A DNA stretch of 64,000 nt, from NCBI GenBank assembly GCA_008921705.1, contig VFFE01006842.1, positions 451,394 through 515,393 of the forward strand. The letters run 5' to 3'. This document shows positions 13,816-27,109 of this stretch, piece after piece. Below the pieces are notes generated by a model. The model had not been told where the DNA came from, searched no databases, and was given only the letters and a program-made list of their open reading frames with translations. Both the position numbers and the translations under genes were made by a program. Source of the stretch: Burhinus oedicnemus (taxonomy: Eukaryota > Chordata > Aves > Charadriiformes > Burhinidae). Each line of letters begins with the position of its first letter. Position 1 is the stretch's first letter.

Positions 13816-16800
13816 GAAACGGTTACTTTTAAGAAGAGATTGGTTTTACCTGCTTTTTACTGTCTCGATGACGTGAAGCAATAAATCCCACTGTAGATAC
13901 TTAACTTTTAAATACCTTTAAAGTCAGGTGAAATGAATCCTAGATATATTGTTTTTAAGAGAATAATCTTTCCTTTGTTTGCACATACATGTCACACTGG
14001 TTGAGCTCAGTACAGAAAAAATGCAGATTCAGGCCCCCAAATTACATACATTGATTACAGAATATTCACATAATGAAGTTTTAATATACATTTACTCAAT
14101 GTAAATTCTGAAAGTATAAGTAGGATGCTTGTGTTGTATCACCTGTGTTCCAGCTTTGCCTATACAGGGGTGAATTTCACCTTGTGGCTGAAATCTTGAT
14201 TATACAGCTCCACACAGCTGTGGGATGAGAATTACATAATTAATGGTGAGCACTCAAATCCTAACTTGTAGCCACGGATGCACACCCGCCATGCAGTAAT
14301 GGGAGTGAATTTTCTCTTAGCATGCACGTATGGGCTAATGTGGAGCACACTGTGAATTTTTCTCTCCCCATTGGCTGTAAGAAAAGGAAGGAGGAAAAAA
14401 AGTGATGCCTTTATTGCAATTTTTGCTAGCACTAGTCTTCATCTGCCTTCTTAATTAGTCCTGCTGTGTGGCTGAGACTCCACATAGGCTGTCATGCCAC
14501 AGTGAGGACCTATATATTATAATACAGCAATTATATTATTTAGCCTCATACATTCCTGCACGAATGACTGGTTCTATCTTGTATGCTCCAAGCATTTATA
14601 TTTGGCAAATATGTGGCTGCTGTTTTTAATGACTGAAACTTACTTGTTTCAGTAGGGTTGGTGTATTCCTTTTTCCAGTCCCTCCAAGTGACAAAGCCAC
14701 GACTGAAATAACAAAAGTGAAAGAGGAGCAGTGACTGAACTCAAATAATTTTTATAATGATCCATTTATATACCATATACTTTCCAGATTCTGGTTCCTT
14801 CTCTGTGTGTGGGAAAACTATTTAAAAATTGAATTAAATTTTTGAAGTTAGGGCTTTATTTGTGAAGTTCAGGTGTTTGTGCCAGGATTATTAGGCATGC
14901 TTTTCTAGATATGTTCTCTGAGCTCTACTGCTTCCAGTGGTCTCAAATATGATTGAGATATCTAAACATTACTATTATTTCTGATTTTCACCTACCGCAT
15001 TTTTGGCACCGAAATTAATAATTTATAGGTCCATTTTCGCCATTGAGGGCAGAGATTTTCTTTTTTATCTGGCGTATGTAATTTCAGACTCACACAATAT
15101 TGTACTCATTGTTAAAATGTTATTGTCCACCCGCTTAGCAAATCTCTTCCAGAAACTTTGGCATTTGGCTTCTAACAGCATGAGAGGAGCTTCACAATTG
15201 AGTAGACTGTGAACAGCCACTAAAAAATTGTGCATATCAACAATTCATAAAGCTGTGCAACAAAGTTTATCAGAAACTCATGGTTAACACTTTTTCATGA
15301 AAACTGGCTAAATGAAGGTTTCAATCTGAGCAATATTCTTACTGGATCATTGAAGTCTTTTACTGGCTTCAGAAAGTCAGGTGTGGTCTGTGCAGCTGTC
15401 GTTCGCCTGTGTCCATGTATGTTAGCACAGGATTTGTGGTTTTATTTTAAATTACTTTTTCTCCCACTAAGAGAAGTTAGGACATCATAAATCATCTTCC
15501 TAAGACCAAAAGAGAGGGAAGAGAACAAGCTCCAGTTCATATGTGTAGCAACCATGCACTGAGAGTATCTGCTTCAGAGTATTATAGGTTTCTGTCTTTT
15601 TTCACTTCTCTTTAAACTATTCATTAATTTTTTGATTCTCCAAATTCCTTGGGATTATGTGTGAAGCTCTGTTTTATTGCATCTGTAACAGTATACTACA
15701 AAAGGGTGAAGGCTGTCAATTCAATGTTAAATATCATCTTGGGTTACAAATATTCTTCCCTGGTTCTCCTCCCAGGTCTATGCTTTCCTGTGTGGTTTTC
15801 AAGGTATTAAAGTTACATTACTCTTCTTCTAATTGCCATCTTCTTCAACATGCCATCCATTTACCAGAAATGAGAAACTAATGTGACATAAAAGAGAAGA
15901 CTTAATCAAATCAGCAAGATGTACACAAGTCTAAACTACTAAATCATGTGTTCTTGTTGTGTCATATTATAGGCCCTATCCTCTGCCCATGTTTAGGTAT
16001 AAGAACTTACTGAATCATCTCAAAAATGAAAAAAGTAAATTTGAATACTATAAAAGTAACATTATCTCACTGTAGAAGCCTAATTCAATATCATATTTCA
16101 GTGAATTAATTTAAATAGAATTTTAAAGGTGAAAATGTGGCTTCCAAAAACACTAAAATATTTTAAATTTTTTCCCTACCTTTCTAAAATCTTCTAAATA
16201 AGATGCTTCCTTTTCTTTGGTTTGATATCTTTGGGTTAATTAGTTTCTTTAGCCTAGTCTTTCACTTTAGAATATCCTTTAAAAATAGATCTATTTCATT
16301 TTATTGTTAGCGTATTATTTCAGTCTGCTCCAAATTAATCTCCTATGAATGTTCTCGTCCGCGTAAAATTTCGAAACTTTTGGTTGGATTCTAAATAAAA
16401 ATGATAGTTTTTCAACTTTTAAAAAGTACTGCAAGCCTATAAATTTACTTTTTCATCCCAATCCCTTTTTGAGTGTTGTAATTAAAGGGTTACAATCTGT
16501 TCGTTGGGTTTCTTCTTCCATACCGTTTCCTACTATCGAGTAGTCCAGAATGACTAACAAGTATTAGACATCCATCCACTGGGTGTCTGTAATCAGGTGT
16601 GGTGAAATCCATCCCGTCCCTGTAGGAACTGGAGAATGTCACATGCAGGTGAGGGAGAAGCCTGTGGTATGACAGAGCAGAACAGGGTCAGTGAATTTGG
16701 TTTCTGTTCTCTCTTAGACAGAACTCATAGATTTGGTTGTGGGATCCACCCAGCTTTCCTTGCCAGGGGCAATCATTAGCAGCATAAGGAAGAAACAGGT

Positions 16801-17385
16801 TAATTATATAGACCTTCACTGTTTCAAATATCCACTTTGGGAGGGTTCCTGAAAAGGCACGAGGATTTGTGGTGGAGCCAGGCCAGCAGATGACAGGCAG
16901 AAAGGGGTTGTAGAAAGTTACAGAGGAGCGGCAGGCGGAACAAGGAGTTCTCTGAACGGTTACCAATGGACCTCTGTTTTGTGGTCGTGTGCTAAATCAC
17001 ATGGTCTTAACCTGTTAAAACAGATTTGCCTGAACTGTACTGATAGATGCTAGCAGAGCATCCAGCAGCTGGGAATCCATGTGGAGGCATCAACCCCTCA
17101 CACAAGGTCACTGGTTTCTCCACCAGGTATCCGCGCAGTGTGTTTGGTGACTGGCTCCCTTATTCAGCCCACAAAGGAGACAGCAAAAGTCTCCTTTATT
17201 CCTCCAGTGTCTCCACAGGTGCAGCATCCTTCAGGCACCTACATTTGAAGACAAAAACCACTTGAGAGGAACCTTATTTTGGTTCTTTACCATGTCAATG
17301 CAGTTTTTACAAAGAAAGGAATGAACTGACTTTATGTAGTTTCCCAGTCAAGGAGCCTGTTTGAAGGACGAAAGATAGAATAAGT

Positions 17386-17430
17386 GTTTGTGTGTGTGTG
17401 TATATGTGTGTGTGTGTTTTTGTGTGCATG
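17386..17430. repeat. Interrupted (TG)n microsatellite
   Basis: A run of TG dinucleotides broken by TATATG and TTTT. It is a short simple repeat with no sign of association with a mobile element. Confidence 0.85.
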
Positions 17431-20400
17431 TATGAGGTATAGAAGACTGAAAGCTAAATGAATATGTATGCAACACTGTGCGGTGACATCTGATTGACAT
17501 TTCTAAGAATTAATTCCAAGTGAGTGGTACAGTGTTCCACATCACGGGTTACCAATGCACGTGCTCTTCCATGGGCGTAACATTTTGTTCCTACAATTCC
17601 CATTTGTTATGTGTATCTATCAGCTGAGCGTACAGTAAAGACTGCTATTTAAATTGCTTATTTATTTTGCTGGTTAGTGGGCTTTAATGACCTAAGGACA
17701 GAGGACCTACACAGTGCTCTTTAATTTTTGTTGTAATTGTACATATAAAAGCCCCATGCTAACAAGAATCCTTTCACTTTCTCTATGTAAAATGACACGC
17801 AGCCTTCACTGGCAAAAATAAAACAAAATTGCTTCAGGGGCCTGATCCTGCAAATATTGAACCTTTCCTGGGACGAGTTCAGTGCTCGTCGTTCCCCTTG
17901 AGCTCCAGTGCCTAGCAGCTCCCAAGGGCAGCTGGTAACACTGCTGAGGAACACTGAACATTGCTTTCCAAAAAGGAAGAGGACGGTGCTATTCACCAGA
18001 TCCCTAGCAATGGATGATACTGTTTAATATGATATCCATTCCCGCTGCTGAGAAAGTTTAGGTAGGCAGAATGCAATTTCTCAAACTGGAATTTGGCCAA
18101 GACACTGGGGGTATACTCTAGCTACAAGGGCAATGACATATTTAATCCTGACTGAAGACAATCCTTTGTAATAGCTACATCCTAATATTTTTTTTTCACC
18201 ACTGTTTTTGAAACCACTCCTCAGCCGTGTCCCAATTAAAAACGAAACCAAGATCAAAATCAAGAACAAAAATTAAAACAAAAAATGGAGATTTGTAATT
18301 TCAGTTTGGTTATATAAATACATGTTTCTTACATAGCACTTGGCTGATGTTGTGTTCCCTAACCTATTGTGAGACACTGGTTATCCAGCAGTTCAAGGCT
18401 CAGAATCTCCAGTTTGTGTGAAATCATTATATTTCCAGCGTGTTTTCTTTTCTGAGGTTAAGTAAGAAGACAACATATAGAATCTTCTAATGGAATCAGA
18501 AGCTCAAGGAAAAAAAAAATGTTTTCAAGCTATCTGGATCACAGCAAAAAAATTGACATGCTTGAGTCAAAAATAACATTTTGCTTTCTTGATGGAAATT
18601 AAGTTGAATATTATATTCAGACCATTCTCTGTGACTGCCTGAATCTGCAGAGCCATGTGATAATAAAAACTCTGAGTCACTCGTATTTCTCTTTTACCCA
18701 AGTTTTGTGTTAGTGCTGAGAAACTTTTCTGAAAACAGATTTTCGTTTTTGCCTGCTGGCACAAATGTTCTGACTTGAGTTGGCTCAGCCATGGCCTGTG
18801 AACCCCAGGTCTCTCCTCTCCAGTGTCAGACACCGCTCCAGTTGGACCTGGTTTACCTTAGGCTTGGACAGGAGCACAAAGGCTTTACTGTTGCTGCAAT
18901 GGCATTTTTGTACAGTTATGTCAATTTTTTCTTTCATGGTATTTTTGAACACAAAACACAAATGGGCCTTTTCAGGTCCCAAGGAATTGGGCAGCCACCT
19001 ATATTAGTAAAATGAAGATACAAAGGACCAAATACATCAATGTTCTTCAGTGTTTAACTATTCAATATATCGATGTCCCCTTACAAAGGGCTGTGGGCCA
19101 TAAAAAAAACCATAATGAATTTCAGTTCTAGTTGAAAAAACAATTGGACAGCTATGATGAATCGTCTCCTATAAAAAGAGAAAATACTGTAACTTTTGGA
19201 TTGTTTCCAGATCAGACACAGCCCTGCTGCTCGGAGAAGGCTGGGAGCTGGAGAGGTATTTTGGGGGGTACTGACGTGTAAATAAATCCACTGAGCATCT
19301 TTTTCTCTTCTGGACTTCTCAGCATTAGAATCACCATATGACAGAGCTCTCCGAGAGAGACGGAGAAATAAACAGACTGCTGATACGTTGCAAGCTGCTG
19401 AGTTTATTTCGGGTGGAATCGGGTCTAAGGATACCAAGCCCTGCAGCCTGTGCCCGTCACCCACCTGCCTGAAGGAAAAGATCCTTGTGCACTTTTTTTC
19501 CCTTTCTTTTTTCATGAATGCTGTCTCGTTAGTGCTGTGGGCAAAGCCTGCGGTTGAAATTGCTTTGTGATGTCACTTGGTTTGATTACACCATGACACT
19601 TGCAGCTGATTGGATGTGAGGAGAGATCTGATTGATATCTTCAGTCCACCTCTGTTGTCATTTGATCCAGGCGATGCTACTGTGGAAGTGGAAAAACGCT
19701 GGAGAATCTAATCAGCAGAAAGTCACAAAGTGTGAAGGCACGCGGGTTAACTCCTGATGTTCTTCTTTCTGAATCTGGGCACGGGGTTCTAATGATGGAC
19801 AATAAGCCATGCCTAGTCTCTCAGTAATTCTTAGCCTTTTCTGAGAGGACAAGCTTGATTTTTTCTGTCACTTCATATGCGTGCAATTCAGAAGTAACTC
19901 CAGTAAAGCCAAACAGATAAGCTTTTAAGTGCTGAAGTCAGTATAAAACTGGTTAAAGGAAGGAAATATAAAATCTCTAACTCTGTACTGTGCCTAAAAA
20001 GTCATACATACACAGATTTACTACTTTTTGACAAGGGAATGTTAATGCAAAGAGATGATATTGCAGTTTTAAGTTAAACTTCACTTTTACATAAGCCATT
20101 AACTTCTATAAGCTTATCAACCTGACTTCTTTTGAACTGTTTGAACAGTGGAATTATCTTCTGTAAGAAATTTTGAAATTACTTGCTTTTCTGAACCCAC
20201 TTGAAAAAATCAAAATATTAAAAGTTTATTGAAAAAAAGCAAAAAAGCCCTTCTGACCTGAAAATCTTGGGAAAGAAAAGTCAGTATTTTTACCTGAGTG
20301 AATTTGTTGTATTAAACTGGATGTTTTTAAAAGTTACACGTTGATTCTCCCAAAATAAAAATAGAGGAATTTTACTGAATCCTGTAGGAATACTATGTTT

Positions 20401-22860
20401 TGGTAAAACAACATCTGCAGGTAGGAAAATAATATTGATTTCTGAACCTTATAATTCTCCAGCATTTTTATTAATACAGACTTTTAATAATGCTCAATAG
20501 ATCCTGTACTTGTTGGAAGCACTGTACAGATATGTAATGATGCTTCTAAGATAGCTTAGCACTATTATACACATATAAGTACTAATACACATATTAAGTA
20601 CTAAAACACCCAAATAAAATAATCTATTTAAAGTAACTCAGTAAAGAAATGGGAATTCTGGAATTAGAAACTCTAGAAATACTAGTTCCCAAATGGGTTT
20701 CCATGCTCTATGTGTGTCTGTATGTATGCAGATATGTGTGTGAGTTTCTGTATTAGTGATAGAACAGCTGCAGGTATGTAAATAAAACATAGCAGAAAAG
20801 ATTCCTGCATGGGTAGAGCATCACCCACCACTTTAACAACTTCTGTCTACCATTTCTTTGTTTCCAAACAGATGACTAAATCTCTGCAAAGCAAAGACAG
20901 ATGATTTTGTTTGGATACCTAATTATTTGGAAAAGAGAGTGATAAACACTGAGTTGAAACGGAAGTGGAAGGAACTTCTGAGAGTTCAGAAATTTAAGGC
21001 AAATAGTATTTGATACATCTCCCCCTCCAAATCTTTGCCCTACTTACAAATAATTTGTGATTGTGAAATAACCACATAAATGCAAAAAAGAAAGGAACCG
21101 GAAGCACTCAATCCACATACTAATCACTTCTGAACAACAGAGCTACCTTTGCCTTTGATATTTAATGATGGATGGAGGAACAACTGTATTTTCTGCTCTA
21201 AAGGGACCCATTTTCCTCCCTGGTTTTATATAGAGCTCATTCTATGTACTTTTGTACTGAAGTTCACTAAGTATTCAATTATTCAAGAAATATTTCAAGT
21301 AAAATTAAATATTCATTTATTTAGAATTCTACCAAAACAAGTGGCTGTCTGCGCACATCTATCCTGTGCACAGCAATGCATGCAGTAAATAAATATAAGA
21401 AAATCAGTTAAGTCTTGTTAATATTAAATCCTAGTGCTTTCTTCTTATGGGGTAAATCAGGTTTTCGGAAATTCAACAAGGTCTGTTCTGCTATTGGGTG
21501 CTATTACCTGCTCAATATTGATCTTGCTTTTCCCTTTGGATTAGTAACAATTATTCTAAAATACTAGGAATTACTTAAGCCTGAATGTCATTTGTGTTTT
21601 TGACCACTCATCATGAGATCAGGTTCTCTTCTGCTGTTCAACATGTTGCTTGAAGATTTATTTGGAATTATATTTTCACTGAAGAATTTCATTTTGTTGA
21701 TGCAGCAGCTCTCCCTATAATGACAGTTAAGTTTATTTTTTATTTACTTTCTCAGGATATTTTTAGTGGTGACGGATACCTCTCTTCATCTGGGGAAAAG
21801 TTACCCTGCAAGATAGTAAAGGGAATAAAAATGTATAATTACGTCTTGTATGTGTAAGGGTCCACAGAAATGCCCCGCTATTAATTCTGTGAGTGAAAAA
21901 GAACCTGCACTTAAGCAACCTGCTCCAGTCAGGAAACCTATTGAGTGTTGCACTAAGTTCTGATTTGAAAAGGCATTGATCAGACACTGCTAATTCTTTC
22001 ACTGTGTTTTATGGGAGTGGGATAGCTTCCCTTCCCATCGAGCTGATGGTAGCTCTGCTATTGATTTCATTTGGAGTAATAGCATCAGCCCAAGTGTCTC
22101 TTGCAGGACAATAAAGTACAGTTTATTTAAGTGCATGAGAGGATTTTATGAGACAGTGAAGCACATGGGCTATAGAGAGTAGAAGCAGCAAATAAACTAA
22201 GCAAGTAAGACAAACAATTCCAGGCTTTGTTCTTTGCAGTCCACCATCTTTCTGAATTTGTTGATTACAAATCCCCGTTTTTTAATCTCATCAGCCATTA
22301 ACTGCCCATACTAGTACTTCTTTATTTGATCCATATTCCTTGTCTAAATACCACTTTTCTTCCTAAAGACCATTGTTATGTTTTTACTCCTGAGAAGTTT
22401 AATTATTTTTTTTTAAGCTATTGGATTAATCCACTTTCCATGTAAAAACTACCTGAGTTTTCCAAATCATCATAGTATTGTTCCAGCTGTGCTCACTATT
22501 ATTTTAACAGTTATTTCTATATACTGGTTTACTGTGTGAAACAATCCTAATAATTGTGTTATACTATTTCTTTTCAACTGTATGCATCAGTTCTTCTGCT
22601 TCGTTATTCCCTTAGGAAGTTCCCGAGGGCTTGATCTAAAGTTGCCTCTGGGTTTCAGGACCTTTCATTATTATCAAATTGCACTTCCTTTCCTTTCATT
22701 TCCTTGTGTGTCAGTGGTAAGAGTGTGCATTGGAGTTTGGTTGTTATTCATCATTTGATCTACTAAATTTAAAACTGTAAACATTGAATAGCTTTTAAAA
22801 TTCTCCCCTCCCTCCCTTTTGTTTTGTTCATTCACAGGCACAGTGCTTGAAAAATCTACA

Positions 22861-22890
22861 TAATAATAATTAATAAATAAATAAACAAAC
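22861..22890. repeat. TAA/AAAT-type simple repeat
   Basis: TAATAATAAT is followed by repeated AAAT and a final ACAAAC. It ends about 35 bases before the LTR at 22925, so it belongs to the target DNA rather than to the LTR. Confidence 0.75.
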
Positions 22891-22919
22891 CTGCACCTTG
22901 GAGAACCTTCAGTTGAACG

Positions 22920-23510
22920 GGAACTATCATGGTTTCTGCTGGGATGGGACTGACTTTCTTGCTAGCAGCTGGTGTACTGCTATGTTTTGGATTTGGGATG
23001 AGAATAGTGTCAGTAGCGCACAATGTTTTTGGTTGTTGCTAAGCAGTCAAGGCCTTTTCTGCTCCTCATAGTGCCCTCAAGCAAGTAGGCTGGGGTTGCA
23101 CAAGAAGTTGGAGGGGCCACAGCCAGGACAGCTGACCCCAACTGACCAATGAGCTATTCCATACCATGTGATGTCATGCTCAGCATACAAAGATGGGAGA
23201 AGAGTGAGGAAGCGGAGGACGTTCGGAGCGATGGTGTTTGTCTTCCCAAGTAACCATTATGCGTGATGGAGCTCTGCTTCCCTGGAGATGGCTGAACACC
23301 TTCCTGCCAGTGGGAAGTAGTGAATTAATTCCTTGTTTTGCTTTCTGTGCATGGGTGGCTTTTGCTTTACTTATTAAACTGTTTTTATCTCAACCCCTGA
23401 GTTTTTTCTCACTTTTACTTTTCTGATTCTCTCCCCCATCCCAGCTGGGGGCAGTGAGGGAGGGACTGTGTGGTCCTAGTTGCTGGCTGAGGTTAAACCG
23501 CAAGAGGAAC
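22920..23510 (+). mobile_element. Solo LTR of an ERVL-like avian endogenous retrovirus, with 5-bp target duplication
   Basis: The LTR proper is 22925-23505. It is flanked by the perfect direct repeat GGAAC at 22920-22924 and 23506-23510, the 5-bp target duplication expected for ERVL-class elements. Internal order matches a common avian LTR: TCATGGTTTCTGCTGGGATG at the left, a central block at about 23118-23184 (AGCTGACC, ACTGACCAA, CATGTGATGTCATGC), a downstream region with ATTAAA at 23373-23378 as likely polyadenylation signal, and GGTTAAACC near the right edge. The canonical TG and CA termini are mutated (TA at the left, GA at the right), so it is not young. No primer binding site or internal retroviral sequence follows, so it is a solo LTR left by recombination between two LTRs. 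Orientation is plus. Confidence 0.85.
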
Positions 23511-24108
23511 AGAGAAGTACAGTATAGCAGAAGATGAAGAGTTGTCTAATGGTATCACAGACAGTAGAAACGTTATTTTTCCCTGCATTATGTTTGGATT
23601 ATTGACTATCTTTAATCAACATTAGAGATGTACCTATCTTTTATGAAATTCTGAAAAAAATTGAAAGTCTAGAAACTCAAGAAATTGTCTGTCTTTTGGT
23701 GAGATGATAATCCATTTTCTAGGGGTTGGATTCTACACCGTCACTAACAATAAAAAGAGAAGGAAACCTTTGTAATAGAGAGTAAAATTTCCTTTTGGTC
23801 TTTCCTAGTTACAACTTGCATTATGTCCCTTCCTACAGACTTCAGGGGTTTGGGTTTTTTAGTTATATTTATTGTGATTAATTCAGGTAACTCATTATTA
23901 AAATTTATATTCCTAATCAAGTTGTGTATTATAATTCTTTTATCATTCTTGTTTTCAGTTTTACCAACCTAATCTCTTTTTCAAATATGCATTTTGTTTT
24001 GTCCTCAACAATGCCTGAATCATATTTTTTTGCAGTATTCAGGAAAAAGCAGAAAATATTATCTCCAGTAAAAAAAGAAACTGAAAATCCAGGAAAGGAT
24101 GGATGTTG

Positions 24109-24109
<1 letters not shown>

Positions 24110-24139
<30 letters not shown>
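24110..24139. repeat. Poly(T) tract, 30 bases
   Basis: An uninterrupted run of T. If it were the tail of a retroposed RNA, the body would lie to the right on the minus strand. I see no recognisable body or target duplication there, so it is recorded only as a homopolymer. Confidence 0.9.
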
Positions 24140-24140
<1 letters not shown>

Positions 24141-26449
24141 TACATTTTTTCTCTTATATTTTCCTCATAAATATTTTCCCATAATGATAGTATAAAGTAG
24201 TAAGAAACAAGGAAAACACCACTTTTCATATTACTTCATGGCATGCTTTCAGTGTCAGACAGACAGTGGTGGAATCATGATAGGAGCAATACCGGTTGTT
24301 GGTGGTGGAAATATGAGCAGATATGGATAATTAATTGTAATAGCGGTAATACAATTACTTTCTGCCTACTTACTTGTTGCAAATATTGCCCAACATTTAT
24401 GATATTTGCTGCTGCTACAAACTTTAGATTATATTCTGCAGAATATATTAAGAAAGCTATAGTTCATTAAGCTGTTTTGCCTTCACTCAGGTTGAGATAT
24501 CAGCAGAGCTCACTCTCAAAATCTTTGAGCCAAAATTATTAAATAATTTCATAGCATCATGTAGATTTCTTTGAATCTTAGAAGTAGGGAAGTGTGACTA
24601 AAGTTACGGTACTATTACAACAGCATAATTTTCGTATGGCTCATTCACGTAGCAGTAAAACAATGGTGGAATATTTAAAAAGAAAAACTCTGGGGGAATA
24701 TAGATAACAGTTTTAAGAAAGATCCATTTGAACCAGACAATCTGTACTCCATTAAATCAGTCCAGTGTGCACTTCAGAAATGATCAGCAGCTACAAATGG
24801 GTTTGCCAAAAATATTTTATCCCCTCCCCTACTTCTCAGACAAAGAGTTTGAGAACACCACAGCTCCATCTTGTTCTGTTTTAATAAGATATCGGGTAAT
24901 ACAGTACTAGAGCTGTTGCAGTGATCTAGCAGGAGTTCCCTGAAGAACCCTGGGAGAATGGCACTCATGCTGTTGCAAACCTAGTAGTACCTTCGAGCAC
25001 ATTTAACTACAGGACATTATTAACATTGAAGGAGCCGGTGAATTGAACAAAGTGTACTGACATAAATCAGGGTACTGTAATCTCCCATTCAGAATAACAA
25101 AGAGGGTCATGAGCAACTGTACCTCAGTGTCTTGATGTGTTTATTAGGTTCTCTTCCTATAACTGTAAAATTATTAGAAGGAGCCATGAGATGTCATCAT
25201 TACAGAGGAAAATCATTTAAATACAGGCAATGATAGATATTCCTTATGTTATATGCCAACAAAACTATTTCCCTCTTGTAATTGAGAGCCTGATTGAAGC
25301 AACTGTCCAAAGATGAATCAAGATAAGCCAGAAATGAAATTAATACGAAGGAGGAAATACTACAAAGGATTAGAAAAATTTACAACATGTCCTTCAGTAC
25401 AGGGTGTCTTCTTTCTATTATCAAGAACACTCTTAACTTTGAGGGCACCCATTTGTGTCTCTGGTTTCTGATGTGCTTGCTTTATTCAGTAACTGACCAA
25501 AAGGCTTCACCTTGGTTACATTAATTATTGGTGAATTGCAGGCTTCGTAGTTGTGTAAAGGGTGATGATAGCTGGAGAATTGCAGCTGGTTTGAGATGTG
25601 GCAGCCCACCTGCGAAGCAGCAAAGAAGAACAAGAGCGCATCAACCAAGTGCTTCATTCTCTGCAGTGGCTTCATAATTAATCTCAATCAAGATCAACCC
25701 CCAAAGGTTTCAGAACTGGAATTTCCTTGTAGCTGTAAAATAAAAAACAGCGGAAAAAGTAAGTTTTCCTAACTTTAAAAGAATCAGTGAACAATCATGT
25801 CCAAGACTGTATCCAAATGCTGTTATATTGCAGAGTAAGGTCATGTAGCAATGCTTGGACTGAAATTTAAACAGCCCCATCACTTGGAAATCCTTGCATA
25901 TAATGCCTCCATACTGGAACTGATTTAAAAAAACTTGACACTAACAATGTTAAAGTTCAGAATGAGCTGGTTTCACTAGATTTTTAAATATCGTTGCTTT
26001 AATAATGCATGGGCAATAATAATTTAAATTTTCTCTATAGACTATTCTACTAGGTTAAAACTAAAATAACTTGTCAATATTTATGGTATCCATACATGTC
26101 ATGAAGAATTCTTTTAACTGTTATTGTCCATTTTGACAATAAAAACAAAATCAAGTCTAAAAATATTGCAAATTGGTTTTATTATTATGGGACTTCTCCT
26201 TCTCACTATATTCTGGTTCTTACTTTATTATATTTAAGGCAAAAGCAATAAAAAGCAATTGTTCTGATGAAAGATGTGACATATACATTCCTTCAAAATT
26301 GTATTCATGAAAACAATGCCCAGGAGATGGTTTTAAAAGCTACTATCATTACATAATTTCAAGAAACACACATCCTCCGTTTGGCTTAAATCCCGTACAG
26401 CTTGCAGATATTTACTTGATTTAACTTTACTGCTAATATGCTTAAGTGA

Positions 26450-26485
26450 AGTGTGTGTATGTGTGTGCATGTGTATGTGTGTGTA
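26450..26485. repeat. (TG)n-rich microsatellite
   Basis: Alternating GTGTGT with GTAT and GCAT interruptions over about 36 bases; an ordinary simple repeat. Confidence 0.85.
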
Positions 26486-26818
26486 ATATTTGCTACTAAT
26501 GAACAGGGACTTTTCTACTGCAACACTTGAATATAGAGAGCAATTATGCAAAGTGCATATGAGAAATATTTTATACTTTTAGTGCGAATATACAGTAAAC
26601 TGAAGGGAAATCCTTTTCCCTGTGCTTGATTCTGAACTGATGTATTTTGAGGGACTCTGAAAATAGATAAATGGACAAGTTATGAAGTAAGAAGTGGCAA
26701 ATGAAGACTTGAAGGTAAGAACTTTATTTATTTGCATCTGGGAATAGGCACTGCCTTTTTTCCAGATAAATCTGCAGTACATTACAAAAGACTAACCTTT
26801 TGAAGAATCTATGGATTT

Positions 26819-26824
26819 AGATAG
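26819..26824 (+). repeat. Left target-site duplication AGATAG
   Basis: The six bases directly before the TGTGGG terminus are AGATAG, and the same six follow the CCCACA terminus at 27481-27486. A 6-bp duplication is the size known for alpharetroviral integration. It shows that the whole 26825-27480 unit entered as one piece. Confidence 0.9.
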
Positions 26825-26951
26825 TGTGGGTAGTTAGGGACAGGCGGTCGGAAGATATCGCGCTGTACGGGAAGATAGGGTCCCTCTCCTGATAGCTATT
26901 AGCGTGTAATTTATGATGTGAGCAGACGGAAGTGACGTTGTAAACCCAAGT

Positions 26952-26958
26952 TATAAAA
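26952..26958 (+). promoter_or_regulatory. TATA box of the left LTR
   Basis: TATAAAA lies about 24-30 bases upstream of the predicted start of R at 26982, the correct spacing for transcription initiation at the U3/R border. A mirror copy serves the right arm on the minus strand at 27347-27353. Confidence 0.75.
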
Positions 26959-26974
26959 CGCAGTGTTACCTTGC

Positions 26975-26980
26975 AATAAA
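26975..26980 (+). promoter_or_regulatory. AATAAA polyadenylation signal of the left LTR
   Basis: AATAAA sits just before R, about 20 bases upstream of the predicted R/U5 border, as in avian leukosis-type LTRs. The reverse copy in the right arm is TTTATT at 27325-27330 and works only on the minus strand. Confidence 0.75.
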
Positions 26981-27091
26981 CGCCATTTGCCGTCCACCAC
27001 ATTGGTGTCTGTGAGCTGATGGCCCGAGCGGCCTGGGGTTGGCCGCCGTGTCGTTCCTGAACCAGGTCGCCACGCCAACGAAGGCAACAAG

Positions 27092-27109
27092 TGGTGCCGA
27101 AACCCGGGA
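27092..27109 (+). other. Retroviral primer binding site for tRNA-Phe
   Basis: TGGTGCCGAAACCCGGGA is complementary to the 3' end of vertebrate tRNA-Phe (acceptor and T stem, including CCA). It begins two bases after the CA end of the LTR, the normal place for a PBS. Alpharetroviruses of the leukosis type use tRNA-Trp instead, so the LTR resemblance and the primer choice point to different standard groups. Minus-strand DNA synthesis would have started at this site. Confidence 0.75.

Larger units (their letters stand above)
13816..22919. other. Long non-coding stretch, possible regulatory sequence
   Basis: No coding gene is supported. A 144-codon frame on the minus strand at 19515-19081 has no recognisable domain and lies in a locally GC-richer patch (19190-19700), which may be a conserved regulatory segment but cannot be shown as such here. 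Simple repeats: (TG)n with interruptions at 17386-17430, TG-rich at 20707-20740, and TAA/TAAA repeats at 22861-22890 directly before the LTR at 22925. Confidence 0.5.
23511..26818. other. AT-rich non-coding stretch
   Basis: No gene supported. It contains a 30-base poly(T) tract (24110-24139) and a TG-rich microsatellite (26450-26485). A minus-strand frame at 25687-25433 has a hydrophobic, signal-peptide-like start from its second methionine but no further support. The right end is the intact target site of the palindromic LTR element. Confidence 0.5.
26825..27089 (+). mobile_element. Left LTR arm, sense orientation (U3-R-U5)
   Basis: Starts TGTGGGTAGTTAGGG and ends AAGGCAACA. U3 is about 26825-26981 with a TATA box at 26952-26958 and AATAAA at 26975-26980. 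R is about 26982-27002, beginning GCCATTTGCC and running to CCACCACA; this arrangement and wording closely resemble R of avian sarcoma/leukosis-type LTRs. U5 is about 27003-27089. The LTR is shorter than the roughly 330 bases usual for exogenous avian leukosis viruses and nearer to short endogenous avian LTRs. It could promote transcription rightwards into the spacer and the inverted arm. Confidence 0.85.

Noticed and set aside
19081..19515. 144-codon minus-strand frame
   Set aside because: No domain, no homology I recognise, no splice or promoter context, and competing frames on the other strand; chance in a GC-richer patch.
25433..25687. Minus-strand frame with a hydrophobic, signal-peptide-like start
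   Set aside because: Only 84 codons, no recognisable mature domain, no exon signals; hydrophobic runs are common in T-rich DNA.
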